A stretch of 64,000 nucleotides of DNA, taken from assembly GCA_014382585.1 (NCBI GenBank), contig JACNJL010000030.1, positions 36,535-100,534 on the forward strand, written 5' to 3'. This document shows positions 1 through 9,930 of the stretch, piece by piece (within the stretch, counting starts at the first letter, position 1; each line of letters starts with the position of its first letter). Origin of the DNA: Limisphaerales bacterium (lineage in GTDB: Bacteria; Verrucomicrobiota; Verrucomicrobiia; Limisphaerales; UBA1100). The position numbers were made by a program, and so were the translations under genes. The notes under the pieces are model-generated. The model did no database searches and had not been told where the DNA came from. It saw only the letters and a program-made list of their open reading frames with translations.

Positions 1-273
1 CAACGGATATTCGCCGGTGAGCAGTGCATAACGTGAGGGCGTGCAAACCGCCGAAGCAGAATGAGCATCCGTAAACCGACGACCCTCGGCCGCAAGCCGG
101 TCGATATTAGGTGTCTGAACTTTGGTCGCGCCATAACAACCCAGATCGCCGTAGCCGAGATCATCAGCAAAGATCAGAACGACATTGGGGGGAGCGTCGT
201 CAGCGCGAGAAGTTGATATCAACGCCAGCGAGAGAACAAAAAGGGATTGGGCAACGAATGTAAGGTTTTTCAT
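1..273 (-). CDS. Type I sulfatase, N-terminal part (truncated by window edge)
   Basis: Only the first 91 codons lie in the window; the gene runs off the left edge. The ATG at 271-273 opens a hydrophobic leader (residues 1-24), then [20 protein letters not shown] with the two metal-binding Asp residues, then the maturation motif CTPSR (Cys77), whose Cys becomes formylglycine in this family. The predicted role is hydrolysis of a sulfate ester outside the cytoplasm. The visible part closely resembles the sulfatase at 6269-8395 (shared [28 protein letters not shown] context), so the two are probably paralogues. The substrate cannot be read from this fragment. Confidence 0.93.
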   Translation of the reverse strand, partial: MKNLTFVAQSLFVLSLALISTSRADDAPPNVVLIFADDLGYGDLGCYGATKVQTPNIDRLAAEGRRFTDAHSASAVCTPSRYALLTGEYPL

Positions 274-310
274 GATGTGCGTTCGATCTATGGCTTCTCT
301 AAAGGAATAA

Positions 311-2311
311 CTATGGTTTATCAACTTCCACGACCGGCGCGGTGAATTCGGTGGCGGCGGCTTTGTTGTAGAGGCCGATGTGACGGATGGCCTTGAGGTT
401 GTCGGGCAATTGGAAATTGAATTTGGTTTCGTTAATGATCGCCGTTGCGGTGTGCTTGGCGAGGTTGAGATGAACTTCCAACGTGAACGTATCGGTCGGT
501 TTCAGGTCAACTCGCTTGGCGGCCGTGCTGCCCACGTTTCCCCACCCGCCCTCGAACGCGACGTGCTGGCTCATGCCGATCGCTGTGCCGATTTTGACGC
601 TGTTCGCGTTGGTGGGTTGATCAGCGATGATGAGGGCTCCGTTCATGGTTATTTGGCCTTCAATGGCGCTGCGGTATTTCAAGCGAATCGTAGCTTGCCC
701 GGTGATCGGCTCGTCCAGCTTTTGAAAGGCGAGCCCTTCTGTAGCGGATTGCAGGCGATAGCCGAAGTCGGTGGCGGTAATTTCAGTGCCCAACACGATG
801 TTGAAATGACCGGTCGAGTCTTTGCCTGGCGGCGGTTCAACCGTTTTGCCGCGACCGCGGGTTTTATTAGGTCGCGGTTTTCTTGCGTCATCTTTCCACC
901 AATCGGGGCCTTCCTTCAGCACGGATGCATCGTGATCGATCAGCCGCTGCTTGAGTTCCGCGAACCGTTTCGGTTCCGTGACGGCAAGATTCTTCGTTTC
1001 CTGCGGATCTTTGGCGATGTTGTACAGTTCGAACGAGGTCAAATCATCCGAGCCAACGATCTTCCAGTCGCCGGTTCGCAGTCCAACTCGGAACTCTTGA
1101 GGAGCGAGATGGTTTCGCCAATACAGCGGCTGCTCGCGTTGGACCGGTTTGCCATCGAACAGCGGCAATAAACTGGCTCCGTCGATCGTGCGGTCGTCGG
1201 GCAGCGGGATGTCGGCGATTTTGCAGATGGTCGTGAAGATGTCAGAGCCGATGACCGGCGTGTCGCTGGTCGTTCCGGCTTTGATGTGTCCGGGCCAACG
1301 GATGATGCCGGGCACGCGAATGCCGCCTTCGTGCGTATGGCGTTTGCGACCGCGCAGCCCGCCGGTCGATCCGCGTGTTCGGCCTCTCGTGCCGTTGCCT
1401 TCGGGGCCGTTGTCGGACGTAAAAAACACCACGGTGTTGTCGCGAAAACCCATCTCATCGACCGCCGCCATGAGCTTTCCAAAAGCATCGTCCATCTGAG
1501 TGATGTTGCCGTGATGTTGCCGCAGGCCTTCGTCGTCAATGCCAGCGTACGGCTTCATGTATTCGGGCGCGGATTCAATTGGTAAGTGCGGTTCGTGTGT
1601 CCACACGGTAATGAAGAATGGTGTTTTGGTGTCCTTGCGAGTCTTCAACCACGAGACGGCTTCGCTCGCCGCGATCATCGCGCTCGGTCCTTCAATTCGC
1701 CCGACCGCTTTGCGGTTGCGAACGTAGTTGTCGGGGTTCAAGTGGTTCGGCGAAGCGTTGTTCTGCGTGGCCATCCAGTGGTCGTAACCATGGTCGTCGG
1801 GCTGCGGTTGCTCGTCGGAATTGAACTTGCCATTTAGATGCCATTTGCCTGTGTGGCAAGTTTCGTAACCACGTTTCTTCAATAACGAGGCAATCGTAAT
1901 CTCGCTCTTTCGAAGATGGTATTGTGAACCGCTCGGAATCCAACGCCAAACGCCGTTTCGATACGGCGTCCGTCCCGTCAGGATCGCCGCCCGCGACGGC
2001 GAACAAACGCTGCACGCGGCGTAACACTGTGTCAGGCGAAGTCCTTCCGCAGCAAATCGATCCAAGTTGGGCGACTTGATCACGGGGTGCCCGTAGCAAG
2101 CCAAGTCGCCCCAACCCTGATCGTCGGTCAGGAAGACCACGATGTTCGGTTTGGACTGTTCTGCTTCTGCGTACAGAGTAGCCGGAATCAGTAAGATGGC
2201 AATCAGCCACAGATGAAACACGGATTTGTACAGATTCAGTGACCGAGGTGGATTGACTTTACTCGTGTCAATCGGCTTGCCATCTGCGGGCTTGATCGAA
2301 TTTTTATTCAT
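311..2311 (-). CDS. Type I sulfatase with C-terminal beta-sandwich-like domain
   Basis: A 666-residue exported sulfatase. After a basic N-region there is a membrane-spanning leader at about 30-47. The catalytic fold begins with [16 protein letters not shown] (Asp63 and Asp64, metal ligands), followed by CSPSR at 103-107 (formylglycine site), GKWHLN and FTSDNGPEG, the second metal-binding strand. The catalytic part ends near residue 490. The last ~160 residues are an extra region, probably a beta-sandwich accessory domain, so the protein is longer than the usual 450-550. It lies 16 bp downstream of the large fusion gene on the same strand, so co-transcription is likely. The leader core FHLWLI is also found in that neighbour. 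The sulfated substrate is not determinable from sequence alone. Confidence 0.95.
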   Translation of the reverse strand: MNKNSIKPADGKPIDTSKVNPPRSLNLYKSVFHLWLIAILLIPATLYAEAEQSKPNIVVFLTDDQGWGDLACYGHPVIKSPNLDRFAAEGLRLTQCYAACSVCSPSRAAILTGRTPYRNGVWRWIPSGSQYHLRKSEITIASLLKKRGYETCHTGKWHLNGKFNSDEQPQPDDHGYDHWMATQNNASPNHLNPDNYVRNRKAVGRIEGPSAMIAASEAVSWLKTRKDTKTPFFITVWTHEPHLPIESAPEYMKPYAGIDDEGLRQHHGNITQMDDAFGKLMAAVDEMGFRDNTVVFFTSDNGPEGNGTRGRTRGSTGGLRGRKRHTHEGGIRVPGIIRWPGHIKAGTTSDTPVIGSDIFTTICKIADIPLPDDRTIDGASLLPLFDGKPVQREQPLYWRNHLAPQEFRVGLRTGDWKIVGSDDLTSFELYNIAKDPQETKNLAVTEPKRFAELKQRLIDHDASVLKEGPDWWKDDARKPRPNKTRGRGKTVEPPPGKDSTGHFNIVLGTEITATDFGYRLQSATEGLAFQKLDEPITGQATIRLKYRSAIEGQITMNGALIIADQPTNANSVKIGTAIGMSQHVAFEGGWGNVGSTAAKRVDLKPTDTFTLEVHLNLAKHTATAIINETKFNFQLPDNLKAIRHIGLYNKAAATEFTAPVVEVDKP

Positions 2312-2327
2312 AGTTGTTGTTCGTAAT

Positions 2328-5300
2328 TCATGGGTGACCTTGGGTCTGTTTCATTCCGGCTGAGGTGTGCTCCCTAATAAACTTCAGCACCGGCGTGGGA
2401 TCTTTCATTCCATGCGAATGGCCTTTGTCCTCCACGATCACTTTGATGGAGCCGCCCAGTGCTTTGTAGCGCTGCTCCATGATGGCGTCGTTTTCTTCGT
2501 ACGGAACCGCCGTGTCCTTGTTTCCGCAGACCATCAGAATCGGTACGCCGGCTTTGGCTAACGGTTTCAACTGATCGATGGGGCTTTCTTTGGTTTTCAG
2601 GGCTTCCTCATCGGTCGTGTAGCCGAATTTTCGTTTGAAGTTTGCCCACGAACTCGGGGCGCCACTGGCGATGGATTTGTTTCCCGGGACAAGTTTGCCG
2701 GCAGGCCAACTGAGCACGTTGCAAACGCCGTTGTCAACGTAGATGCTGTCCACTTTCTCCGGGTTGGCTGAAGCCCAGCGGAAGAGCGATAACGTTCCGC
2801 GGCTCATCGAGGCCATCGAACACTTCTTCGAGAAGCCGTATTCCATTGTCAGTAGATCATAAGCCGCATCGATATTGGCATTGCCGCTGGGGTGTCCGGC
2901 CACGTCGCCGTGGGCGAGAACGACATGGTAGCCTTCTTCGACCAGCTTCAGATCCGCATCGCTGACTTTTCTGATCGCTTCCCAGAACAGGCTCCTCCAT
3001 AGCCACGGTTTTCCCGGCGCAGGCTTCTTCGGGCAGACGACCGAAAAGTGGCCGGCGGACGTCTTGATTCGGTCATAGCGGTCGTAGCCCCGAAAGTTTG
3101 ATTTTTGACCGGGAAAAGAACCGTGTGTTGAATCCCTTACTGGCGGTGCCGTCATTTTGATGGGAGCTTCGCCTTCGATGGACACGGCCAATTCCTGGAA
3201 AGCGGTGTTCTCGCCGCCGCCAAGATTGGAGACGGGTGAAACTCGCCAGACAATCCACCGGTAGTTGCCGAGCGTGTTGCTGTTCACGGCGCGAAGAGAT
3301 GCGGCAAGATTGGCCGACTTTTGTGGGCCGGTGTGAACCGTACCGATCGGCGTGAAGCGGGTTAGATCCCAGCCCGGATCTTGATCGGCGGCGCTGCCGT
3401 AGATGGTCAGCTTCTGGGCCGCTCGCGTGTTGCCCTGATTACACGACCAACTTGTGACTGCCATGACGGGCTTCACGCTGCCAAGATCCATTTTGTACGC
3501 GCCGTTGTAGACGGTGTTTGAAAAGACAGGACCAAATCCTTTCGCGAGTTTGCCGTCGGTCAGTATCGAGAGCGGATCATTGTTGGTCTTCTGATTGGCA
3601 ACAATTTTTCGTTTCGACGCCGCCAGCGGCGGAAGTGTTTTAAACGTGCCAGCATTTGCGGCGGTCTCGATCACGATCGTGGATTTCGGCGTGGCGGTTA
3701 GTTCGATTAATTGCTGGTTGCGGATGACCTTCAGGCGGTAGTGGGATTCGCCAAATTTACGTCGCTCGGAATTTCTGGAGAAATCCACTACGAGAGAAAA
3801 CAACTGATCGGTATTCGCAAGCGTCTTTCCATTGATGGCTTGAATCAGGTCGCCAACCTTTAACCCGGCTTTGTCGGCCGCGGATGCTTTTGAAACAGCA
3901 GCAAGAGCGACACCGCCTGCTTTCTTGCTGACACCGAAAGCGGAAAACTCTTCTCCCTTCAAATTTTTCAGCGTTGCACCAAGCCAGACCATTTTCAACG
4001 GGGCGACATTGACTGGTGACCCAAGGGGTTTGGATTGTTCAAGAGATGGAATCTCAGGTGTCTTTGCAATGGCCTTGAGCGTTGGCTTCTTGACTCCGAA
4101 CTGGTCCATCGGGAAGTTCTTGAAGCCGAGCTTCAGCGCCGGTGAGCCGTCTTTGACTCGGAAATCTCCGTTGGCGGGATCCACGTACATCGGCTCGCCC
4201 ATGACAGAATTGCTGTCCCAACCGAGCTTCGCGGAGTGCTCAAGGATTCTGCTGTCCTGTGAATCGAAGAGGTTGCGGTCGACCAAAGTTCCGTCGGTGT
4301 AGGGCTCATTCATACGGGCGGTGTGATATCGCTCTGTCATGATGTTGCCGTGCACCTGATCCTTGCTGCGCTGAAACCAGACGTGCGGGTGCAGCGTTCC
4401 AATCGGCATCACGTTGTTCCACGCGTGCCGGCGGAATCCTTCGCGAAGCTTCAGACCCTTGTTCAGCATCAGATTGTTGTAGATGTCGTAGTTGCTGGAA
4501 CCATCGTCCAGGTCGATATCCCAGCCATGATCACAACGCCATCGATTGTCGCGGATGACGGTGGTCTTCATCGCGTCGAGAAACGGCAGATTCGGCTCGG
4601 CATCGACAGCCTTCTGCGACGCCGTCAGATGATCGGAACGCCAATAACGGTCGCGTCCCCAGGAATTGAATGAGCCGTGGTCGTGCGTCTCCAGCACGGT
4701 ATTAAACACATCGCAACGCTCGATCAGATGACCGCCCCAAGCTCCGTCGCCAATGTTGATACCGGCCCGGGCGGTGTCGTACACCGAGCAGTCACGCACG
4801 GTAATCTCCGCTGCCATTTCGATCTGCACACCGGCCGGCTGCCGTTCAACGCGACCGATGCCATAAATCAGACAATCTTCCACTGTAGACTGAGCCGGAT
4901 AGTTATTCGTCTTGGGCCCCGGCGTCCTGTCGATCGTTGCCAGATCATTCTTCTGCCCGTACTCGAAGAGCGGGTTGCGAACCGCGTCGGGATCGCCCAC
5001 GAAACAAACGCCGCTAGCGCCGGTGTCATGGATATGACATCCCTTCACAAGCACGCGGCGGTTGTAGTTATTCACGAAGATTGCATTGCCGCCGACCTGA
5101 TCAAACTCGCAATCCAGGATGCTCACGTCTTCCGTGCCCGTCAGCATGAAGGCACCGCCGCGATAAATCGCCCAGTCCGAGCGCAGTAACTGCTCCTGAG
5201 AGTCCATGAAAGTGCGTGCTGCATGACGAACCGCAAACCCCTTCAGAGTGATGAATCGGACGGGCGTCTTTTCCGAGCCCTTGAATTCAATCAGGTGCCG

Positions 5301-6233
5301 TAGGCGAACCACTTCGACTTTTATTTTCGTGAGATCAGTACCGGGTGTTGGTTTGTAATAGAGCGTTGAGGTCTTCTCGTTGTAAAACCATTCGCCGGGA
5401 GCGTCGAGTTCCTCGAAAATGTTTTCAACCATCCGATGGTCTTTGTGCATGCCCATTCTGCGATTGTTCTGCCAACCGCCTTCATAGGTTACGCCTCCGC
5501 CCGCGTCCTTTCCGGTGATAAGATAGTGGTAGCCTCCCCATCCCGCACGGTGCATGGCGTGAATATAACCACCCGTGGGATTCGCCCAGTTCGCCGCGCG
5601 TTCCTTTGAGAACGCATCGGCCGCAAAGCCTTGATAGGGTTCTGCTTTCTTCGAAGCGTCATAATTCGGATAGCGCGCCATGCGTTGGTTTTTGCCATCG
5701 ACAAAGAGCTGGTCGATCTGCAGATCCGGAGGTGTTTGGGCTTTGAAAATCCCGTCCTTATGGGGTTTCCAGGTTAGTTTGAGTTCAGAACCGCCGCTCA
5801 AGACAGCGCCGCCCTCAGTCTGAGAGGTATAGAGAATCGGATGGTCCTTCGAGCCGGAGTCTTCCGGTGTAAACATCAGGGTTTTCGGCAGGTAATAAAT
5901 GCCATCCGCAACGTGAACGGTGACCGCCTCTTTTCCCGCATACTCGCGGGCTGAATTTTGAGCAGCCGCAATGGAAGCCAGTGGGCTGTGCTGGTCTCCT
6001 GAGTTTGCGTCGTTGCCATTCGGGCTGACATAAATCGCGGTGGCCCTCGCTTTGGGTGATGCTACGACATTCGGTGGGGTTGAGTCCTCCGCGGCGGGCA
6101 GAACAGGTGAACCGAGAAGGACCACTATGAGCCACAGATGAAACAACCCTTTGCACACATGTAGCGCGCGGCGAGTCCATGGATTATCTGTGTTCAATCT
6201 GTGATTCCTCCGTGGACTGATACTTTCCTGCAT
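2328..6233 (-). CDS. Four-domain secreted protein: parallel beta-helix (GH141-like) + PDZ + discoidin-like + alpha/beta hydrolase
   Basis: A 1301-residue protein. A leader or membrane segment lies at about 28-48. Residues 65-700 form a right-handed parallel beta-helix opening with IYVSPNGNDANSGDQHSP, the style of opening seen in GH141-type and related helix enzymes. Residues 750-850 look like a PDZ domain (GLKVGDLIQAINGKTL). Residues 870-1022 resemble a discoidin/F5-8-type sandwich. Residues 1040-1293 are an alpha/beta hydrolase with elbow SMSRG (Ser1144), acid Asp1240 (CGNKD) and His1272 or His1274. The first Gly of the usual GxSxG is Ser. A good Shine-Dalgarno GAGGAG precedes the ATG at 6233. 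Flanking sulfatases suggest a combined glycosidase/lyase and esterase acting on a sulfated glycan (inference). The GH141 assignment is tentative; the domain order is clearer. Confidence 0.85.
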   Translation of the reverse strand: MQESISPRRNHRLNTDNPWTRRALHVCKGLFHLWLIVVLLGSPVLPAAEDSTPPNVVASPKARATAIYVSPNGNDANSGDQHSPLASIAAAQNSAREYAGKEAVTVHVADGIYYLPKTLMFTPEDSGSKDHPILYTSQTEGGAVLSGGSELKLTWKPHKDGIFKAQTPPDLQIDQLFVDGKNQRMARYPNYDASKKAEPYQGFAADAFSKERAANWANPTGGYIHAMHRAGWGGYHYLITGKDAGGGVTYEGGWQNNRRMGMHKDHRMVENIFEELDAPGEWFYNEKTSTLYYKPTPGTDLTKIKVEVVRLRHLIEFKGSEKTPVRFITLKGFAVRHAARTFMDSQEQLLRSDWAIYRGGAFMLTGTEDVSILDCEFDQVGGNAIFVNNYNRRVLVKGCHIHDTGASGVCFVGDPDAVRNPLFEYGQKNDLATIDRTPGPKTNNYPAQSTVEDCLIYGIGRVERQPAGVQIEMAAEITVRDCSVYDTARAGINIGDGAWGGHLIERCDVFNTVLETHDHGSFNSWGRDRYWRSDHLTASQKAVDAEPNLPFLDAMKTTVIRDNRWRCDHGWDIDLDDGSSNYDIYNNLMLNKGLKLREGFRRHAWNNVMPIGTLHPHVWFQRSKDQVHGNIMTERYHTARMNEPYTDGTLVDRNLFDSQDSRILEHSAKLGWDSNSVMGEPMYVDPANGDFRVKDGSPALKLGFKNFPMDQFGVKKPTLKAIAKTPEIPSLEQSKPLGSPVNVAPLKMVWLGATLKNLKGEEFSAFGVSKKAGGVALAAVSKASAADKAGLKVGDLIQAINGKTLANTDQLFSLVVDFSRNSERRKFGESHYRLKVIRNQQLIELTATPKSTIVIETAANAGTFKTLPPLAASKRKIVANQKTNNDPLSILTDGKLAKGFGPVFSNTVYNGAYKMDLGSVKPVMAVTSWSCNQGNTRAAQKLTIYGSAADQDPGWDLTRFTPIGTVHTGPQKSANLAASLRAVNSNTLGNYRWIVWRVSPVSNLGGGENTAFQELAVSIEGEAPIKMTAPPVRDSTHGSFPGQKSNFRGYDRYDRIKTSAGHFSVVCPKKPAPGKPWLWRSLFWEAIRKVSDADLKLVEEGYHVVLAHGDVAGHPSGNANIDAAYDLLTMEYGFSKKCSMASMSRGTLSLFRWASANPEKVDSIYVDNGVCNVLSWPAGKLVPGNKSIASGAPSSWANFKRKFGYTTDEEALKTKESPIDQLKPLAKAGVPILMVCGNKDTAVPYEENDAIMEQRYKALGGSIKVIVEDKGHSHGMKDPTPVLKFIREHTSAGMKQTQGHP

Positions 6234-6268
6234 TGCGACTCCTCGATTCGTTCTCTCTTGTGAATTGG

Positions 6269-8395
6269 TTACTCGTTCTCAATCTGCCCGGCGGGATATT
6301 CCGTCAGGATTTCAGCGTCAAATTGGAAGTTGTCAGCGGTGATATGACCCCAGCCGCCCGTTGCCTTATCGACGATCTTTATGAACATCTTTTTGCCGAC
6401 GTAGGGCTTCAGGTCCCAACTGGCCTTTTGCATGAGCTGGTTGTTTACTCCCCGAGCCTGTTTAAGTTCCTTGCCGTCTGTAGTGCACAGAGCCACGTAG
6501 ACATCAGCGCCGTTACCTCCACCGACGCGAAATGTCATCTGGCCGCCTTTCGGAATAAACAACGGTGAGACGACCACTCCGGTTTGTGAGTCCGATCCTC
6601 TCGCTGCGTCAGCACTTCCTTCGAGTGTGGTCAGGTAGTGCTTTCCCTGCTTGTTGTATTCCTGCCCGTTGCCAAAGAATCTGTCTCTACGGCCGATAAG
6701 GTGTCCAAACTCTCCTTCGACGATTTTCCATGGCTCCAGTTTGCCTGATTCGAAATCAAAGGATGCGCTCCGCTCGCTCGGTGTTGCCGTGATTCTCGGG
6801 GCAACATGACGCGTCGCATACGCTTTCGCCTGTTCTGCGACGGAAGAGCGAACGCCCTGAAGCAGCGCTCTCATCTTCGTCACCACTTCAGGATGTTCGT
6901 GGTACAGATTTTGTGTCTGGTTCACATCCGCTTCCAGATCGTAGAGCTGAGCGGGCGGCGCGTCCGGCCTGACCTTTCCATCCAAGATGTCGCTGTTCGG
7001 GTGCCCGCTGAACGAGGCTGCCGCGGCCCCTGCAAAGGTATGCCCGCCGGGCTTCGTCCCGTTGAATCCGCCTGATCCCTGCGCATCGATAAACATCCAT
7101 TTGCCTTTGCGCACCGAAAGGTGGGTGGGGCGAACGGGAGCAAGAATAAGATGCTCACGCAACGGCGATGCTGGATCGTCAACCAGTGCGGGAAGAACAT
7201 TGATACTGTCGGCCTGCTCTTCTTCATCAAGGCTCTGGCCCGTGAGCGCCGCAAAGGACGCCAACATGTCCACGTGGCAGATCAACTGCTTCGACGTGCT
7301 GCCCGGTTTGATCCGGCCTGGCCACTTCGCGATAAACGGCACGCGGTGACCGCCTTCCCATGCGCCGAATTTGAAGCCAAGAAGATCACCGTTGTTTCGA
7401 TGCCCGTGATTGAAAGCATCCTGACCGTTCTCGTTGAACATGCCGCCATTGTCACTGGTAAAGATCACAAGCGTGTTGTCCGCGACGCCTTTCTCCTCAA
7501 TCGCTTTCATGACCTGGCCGACCATCCAGTCCAGTTCATGGATGTAGTCACCATAGAACCCACACTCACTCGTTCCCTGAAAACGCGGAGCCGGAGTGCA
7601 CGGGTGATGGATATTTGTTGTCGCCAGATACAGGAAAAATGGGTTGTCGCTGCGTTCCCTAATCCACGCGGAAGCCCTTTTCGCGAACGTGGTCCCCACG
7701 GAATAATCGTTGTAGAGTTTATGAGCTTTTACTCCTCCACTGAAAAAGTTGTGGGTTTTCGCGCCGGCCCCGCGCAACAAAGGAGTCAGGGGAGTCGATT
7801 TGGGATTTGGTTTCGTACCTAGATATACAAGCGGGTCATCGGGTGTGAGTCCGAATACACGATCGTTTTCAACATAGGCATACAGGCCGTAACTATTCAC
7901 CACCGGAAGACCAAAATAGTAGTCGAAACCGACGTCCTGCGGCCCCGGACGCAGATTGCCGTTCCAGTCGATATTTCCTTTTCCGAAACCGAGATGCCAT
8001 TTCCCGAAGCAAGATGTGTCATACCCCTTGTTCTTGAGGACTTTGGCGATGGTCACCTTGTCGGTATCGATAAGCAGCTTGCTTGACAGGACACATGGCC
8101 CCCACGTCCCTCTCCCTTCGTTCGCCCGAAGTGGATACTCACCCGTCAGAAGCGCGTAACGAGACGGCGTACAAACGGCAGACGCTGAGTGCGCGTCCGT
8201 GAATCGACGTCCTTCCCTCGCCAGCTGGTCGATGTTCGGCGTCTTAACCTTCGTCGCGCCATAACAACCGACGTCGCCGTAGCCGAGGTCATCGGCAAAG
8301 ATCAGAACGATATTCGGCGGTTGCTCTGCTGCGAACGTCGTATAAGTCGATAGGAGCAGCAGGCTCAAAACTTGAACAGGTAATATCAGTTTCAT
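6269..8395 (-). CDS. Type I sulfatase with C-terminal jelly-roll-like domain
   Basis: 708 residues from the ATG at 8393-8395, chosen because it opens a clean signal peptide (MKLILPVQVLSLLLLSTYTT); the longer open frame upstream would run into the next gene. Metal-binding Asp35 and Asp36 in [10 protein letters not shown] and CTPSR at 75-79 mark a formylglycine sulfatase. HGHRNN and FTSDNGGMF follow in the expected order. From about residue 545 there is an extra sandwich region (FDFESGKLEPWKIVEG, later GGWGHITADNFQFDA), similar in style to C-terminal modules of levanase-like enzymes and possibly glycan-binding. It is paralogous to the truncated sulfatase at the window start. It lies 35 bp upstream of the fusion gene and 43 bp downstream of another sulfatase, in a same-strand run. 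Confidence 0.94.
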   Translation of the reverse strand: MKLILPVQVLSLLLLSTYTTFAAEQPPNIVLIFADDLGYGDVGCYGATKVKTPNIDQLAREGRRFTDAHSASAVCTPSRYALLTGEYPLRANEGRGTWGPCVLSSKLLIDTDKVTIAKVLKNKGYDTSCFGKWHLGFGKGNIDWNGNLRPGPQDVGFDYYFGLPVVNSYGLYAYVENDRVFGLTPDDPLVYLGTKPNPKSTPLTPLLRGAGAKTHNFFSGGVKAHKLYNDYSVGTTFAKRASAWIRERSDNPFFLYLATTNIHHPCTPAPRFQGTSECGFYGDYIHELDWMVGQVMKAIEEKGVADNTLVIFTSDNGGMFNENGQDAFNHGHRNNGDLLGFKFGAWEGGHRVPFIAKWPGRIKPGSTSKQLICHVDMLASFAALTGQSLDEEEQADSINVLPALVDDPASPLREHLILAPVRPTHLSVRKGKWMFIDAQGSGGFNGTKPGGHTFAGAAAASFSGHPNSDILDGKVRPDAPPAQLYDLEADVNQTQNLYHEHPEVVTKMRALLQGVRSSVAEQAKAYATRHVAPRITATPSERSASFDFESGKLEPWKIVEGEFGHLIGRRDRFFGNGQEYNKQGKHYLTTLEGSADAARGSDSQTGVVVSPLFIPKGGQMTFRVGGGNGADVYVALCTTDGKELKQARGVNNQLMQKASWDLKPYVGKKMFIKIVDKATGGWGHITADNFQFDAEILTEYPAGQIENE

Positions 8396-8438
8396 GTGAG
8401 TACTTTGAATCAGTGCGGGATTCCTGATGAAAGCGCGT

Positions 8439-9878
8439 TTATCGAGACGGGTCAAAATTAAAGGTCGGCTTAACTGCAGGAGGCAGCGAGTCCGCGTTCC
8501 TTGATCGGTACTTCGAGAAGCAGTCGGAGTTGGGTTTCTCGGGCAGTGTCGCGTGCCAGGCTTGAAGTTTCTTGAATAGATCGCTGGCGATCTCCGGATG
8601 CGACGCTCGCACATTGTTTTTTTCGAGGGGATCTTCGCGAATGTCGTACAGCTCGGGTTCGTCAAAACTCATGCTGGTCAGCAGTCGCCATTTTCCGTCG
8701 AGTATTGAGTAGACGGAACCTTTGCGACCAGGAACTCCCTTCCAGAACAATGGCTTGTCGCGCGTTGCAAGTTTGGTCCCCTGCAGTGTCGCCACCTGGC
8801 TCATGCCATCGGGCTGGTATCCCTCAGGTAGTTGCGTGCCAGCGATTTCGCAGAAAGTCGGCAGCAGGTCGACCGCGGAGATCCACGAAACGTCATCGAC
8901 CGCTCCCGCCTTGATCTTTCCGGGCCAACGGGCAATGAAGGGGACGCCGATCCCGCCCTGCAGGATCGACTTTTTGCGCCCGTTTCGGCCACCGGTCGTC
9001 CCGACAGCAGCGCCAAGCCCGAACCCTTCGCCGGTCGCGGAATCGTACTTTGTGGTCAGCTTGCCGCCTCGGCCGCTCCCGGCGGGACCGTTGTCTGAGC
9101 TGAAAATCACCAGCGTGTTGTCGGACAGCTTCAACCGGTCCAGCGCCGCGAGCAGTTCGCCGATCCGGTCGTCGGCGTGGGAGAGAACCGCCGCGTAAAC
9201 ATTGTGTGCGTCGTCAAGCTTGGGAAATCGTTTGCGATATTCCGGCAATGTGTGAAACGGTGTGTGCGGCTCGTGCATCCACAGATTGATGAAAAACGGC
9301 TTGTTCGCGGCGGCGTTCTTCTCGATGAACGCGATCGCGCGGGCAGCGTCCTCGTGTACCGGCATTTGTTCGCCGGAACAGTTGAAGGCTCCGTACGCGT
9401 CGTAACCGTAATCCTTCGGCAGCGGGGAATCCGGGATCATGTTGTTCGCAAGATGCCATTTGCCGAAATGCGCCGTCGCGTAGCCGGCCGACTGCAACAT
9501 CTTCGGTAGCGTCGGCGTCTTCGGATCGAGCCAGTCCGGCATGCCGCGCTTCGCATTGCTTCGCGGTGTCGCAAAGTGACCATCGATGCTGTAGCGCGCG
9601 GGAAAGTGACCGGTCATCACTGCCGTACGACTCGGAGAACACACGCCGCTGGCGACCGTGAACCGCGTGAAGTCCGTTCCTTCTTTTGCGAGTCGGTCGA
9701 TGTTCGGCGTCTTCAGATACGGATGACCGTGGCAGCCCAGATCGCCCCAGCCCCAGTCGTCCGTAAAGATGAACAGAATGTTGGGACTGGCCGCATCGTC
9801 GGATTGGTCCACCGCCAAAGACGTAAAAGTCGACAGTAAGAGGATGCTCAATAGTTGAATGAGTGAAGTCAGTTTCAT
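8439..9878 (-). CDS. Type I sulfatase (arylsulfatase A-like)
   Basis: A 479-residue exported sulfatase of usual length. A Sec leader (residues 1-22) precedes PNILFIFTDDWGWGDLGCHG (Asp40, Asp41) and CSPSR at 80-84, the formylglycine site. GKWHLANN, NLWMHEPHTPFH and FSSDNGPAGSGRGG follow at expected positions. No extra C-terminal domain is present. It sits between the sulfatase at 6269-8395 and an acetyl-xylan-esterase-like gene with short spacers (43 and 52 bp). The leader resembles that of the downstream neighbour (MKL..., SILLLSTFTS versus SLLLLSTYTT), consistent with local duplication. The substrate is unknown. Confidence 0.95.
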   Translation of the reverse strand: MKLTSLIQLLSILLLSTFTSLAVDQSDDAASPNILFIFTDDWGWGDLGCHGHPYLKTPNIDRLAKEGTDFTRFTVASGVCSPSRTAVMTGHFPARYSIDGHFATPRSNAKRGMPDWLDPKTPTLPKMLQSAGYATAHFGKWHLANNMIPDSPLPKDYGYDAYGAFNCSGEQMPVHEDAARAIAFIEKNAAANKPFFINLWMHEPHTPFHTLPEYRKRFPKLDDAHNVYAAVLSHADDRIGELLAALDRLKLSDNTLVIFSSDNGPAGSGRGGKLTTKYDSATGEGFGLGAAVGTTGGRNGRKKSILQGGIGVPFIARWPGKIKAGAVDDVSWISAVDLLPTFCEIAGTQLPEGYQPDGMSQVATLQGTKLATRDKPLFWKGVPGRKGSVYSILDGKWRLLTSMSFDEPELYDIREDPLEKNNVRASHPEIASDLFKKLQAWHATLPEKPNSDCFSKYRSRNADSLPPAVKPTFNFDPSR

Positions 9879-9930
9879 GGATCTATTTTGTGAGTGAGTT
9901 GTCCGTTGAGCCTTGGAAGCGTCTCTGCGC

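Noticed and set aside
8396..8665. 90-residue N-terminal extension of the sulfatase at 6269
   Set aside because: Overlaps the coding sequence of the neighbouring sulfatase and lacks a leader; the internal ATG at 8395 starts a clean signal peptide.
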